Positions 5,751 to 6,337 of a stretch of DNA of 6,337 bases are shown piece after piece (position 1 is the stretch's first letter; each line of letters starts with the position of its first letter). The notes under the pieces were generated by a model. The model saw only the letters and a program-made list of their open reading frames with translations. It did not search any database and had not been told where the DNA came from. The stretch is from the NCBI GenBank assembly GCA_947461335.1, contig CANHLB010000108.1:1-6337 (forward strand), in the 5' to 3' direction. The DNA is from Burkholderiaceae bacterium (GTDB taxonomy: Bacteria > Pseudomonadota > Gammaproteobacteria > Burkholderiales > Burkholderiaceae). A program made the translations under genes and the position numbers.

Positions 5751-6337
5751 ATGCGCACAAATTCTTTGCGAATCATTCTCGCTGCCTTGGCCTTGTCTTT
5801 ACTTGGCCACTTCATTCTGTTTTTCGGTATCCCTTTTCTATCCTTTAACTCTGCCCCAGAGATTGCCGATGACCTCATCATCAGAACCGACATAAAACTT
5901 GAGCCCCCGAAGAAAATTCAAATGTCTAAGGTGCCCAAAAAGAAAGTCAGTAAAGAAAATTCAAGTAATCAAGTTCAAGACGCCAACAGCCTTGTATCAG
6001 GCGAGCAGGGCGGCCCCAACAATCAAGAGGGAGTCGCCTTTAAGCTTCCTGAATCTGGAGTTATTTATTACGACTCGTTTGTAGATGGTCAAAAATATCA
6101 AACTGGGGAAATCGATTGGAGAGTCGATGGTAATAATTATCGGCTTTATATCAATATTCCATATGCTTTTGTTGGCCCATTTGTTTTTGAGTCACGAGGC
6201 ACAGTAGATGCCTATGGCATAGCCCCATCTATCTACTGGGCTCAACGCGGCACCAATCCACCTCGATATTCACGCTTCGATAGAGATGAAAAGGGAGGAG
6301 GGCAGATGTTCTTCTCAGAAAAACCAGAATTTACCCC
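5751..6337 (+). CDS. DUF3108 domain protein with N-terminal membrane anchor (3' end outside window)
   Basis: The reading frame runs open to the window edge, giving 195 codons and two extra bases, so the C-terminus is missing. Residues about 8-32 are a hydrophobic segment after a basic start (MRTNSLR), suggesting a signal anchor or uncleaved inner-membrane helix. A proline- and lysine-rich stretch (51-66, PPKK and PKKK) and a Gly/Asn/Gln-rich linker (70-95) follow. The soluble part from about 103 (VIYYDSFVDGQKYQTGEIDWRV, then YAFVGPFVFESRG and ARG-rich beta strands) looks like DUF3108, a beta-rich envelope domain of unknown function. The overall plan, anchor plus basic/proline linker plus periplasmic domain, recalls TonB-type architecture. 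The ATG has no clear SD. The frame is open upstream, with a TTG at 5748 and another at 5709, so the start is uncertain. Confidence 0.8.
   Translation, partial: MRTNSLRIILAALALSLLGHFILFFGIPFLSFNSAPEIADDLIIRTDIKLEPPKKIQMSKVPKKKVSKENSSNQVQDANSLVSGEQGGPNNQEGVAFKLPESGVIYYDSFVDGQKYQTGEIDWRVDGNNYRLYINIPYAFVGPFVFESRGTVDAYGIAPSIYWAQRGTNPPRYSRFDRDEKGGGQMFFSEKPEFT

Noticed and set aside
5618..5893. Minus-strand 91-codon frame across the HNH/DUF3108 junction
   Set aside because: It overlaps two better-supported plus-strand genes and looks like an antisense shadow.
1..6337. CRISPR array, riboswitch or toxin-antitoxin pair
   Set aside because: There are no regularly spaced repeats, no leader with recognisable riboswitch structure, and no pair of small overlapping genes of that kind.

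Overview
The window looks like a chromosomal segment of a low-to-moderate GC betaproteobacterium. A Polynucleobacter-type member of the Burkholderiaceae is my best guess, from the AT-leaning codon use, compact layout, CCA-encoding tRNAs, and the Burkholderiales-like HNH and DUF3108 proteins. This placement is inference from pattern recognition, not a search result.

Left part (1-250): a tRNA-Glu(TTC) and tRNA-Asp(GTC) pair closed by a strong intrinsic terminator. Next (about 250-1915) come two stand-alone plus-strand genes. One encodes an EmrE-like small multidrug resistance transporter. The other encodes a 371-residue extended short-chain dehydrogenase resembling the reductase domains that act on acyl thioesters. 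Its start codon directly abuts the stop of an upstream 17-codon mini-ORF and has no well-placed Shine-Dalgarno. This tRNA-proximal pair could be an accessory insertion, but I see no att repeats or mobility genes.

Middle (1990-2750): a minus-strand gene encodes an exported protein of unknown function built from two copies of a roughly 55-residue beta-rich domain. It is divergent from the next operon. The 149-bp divergent region holds an exact 11-bp direct repeat (copies 80 bp apart) and a short hairpin.

Right part (2751-6337): a tightly spaced plus-strand run begins with hyi (hydroxypyruvate isomerase) and glxR (tartronate semialdehyde reductase). It continues with a YqiA-like alpha/beta esterase, a four-cysteine HNH endonuclease, and a membrane-anchored DUF3108 protein cut off by the window end. 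Hyi and GlxR interconvert hydroxypyruvate and tartronate semialdehyde and reduce the latter to D-glycerate, the lower half of the glyoxylate-to-glycerate route. Glyoxylate carboligase and glycerate kinase are not in this window.

I found no clear evidence for a wholly new system. The most interesting items are the tandem-duplicated exported protein, the mini-ORF/SDR junction, the repeats in the divergent region, and a shared hairpin core in two places.
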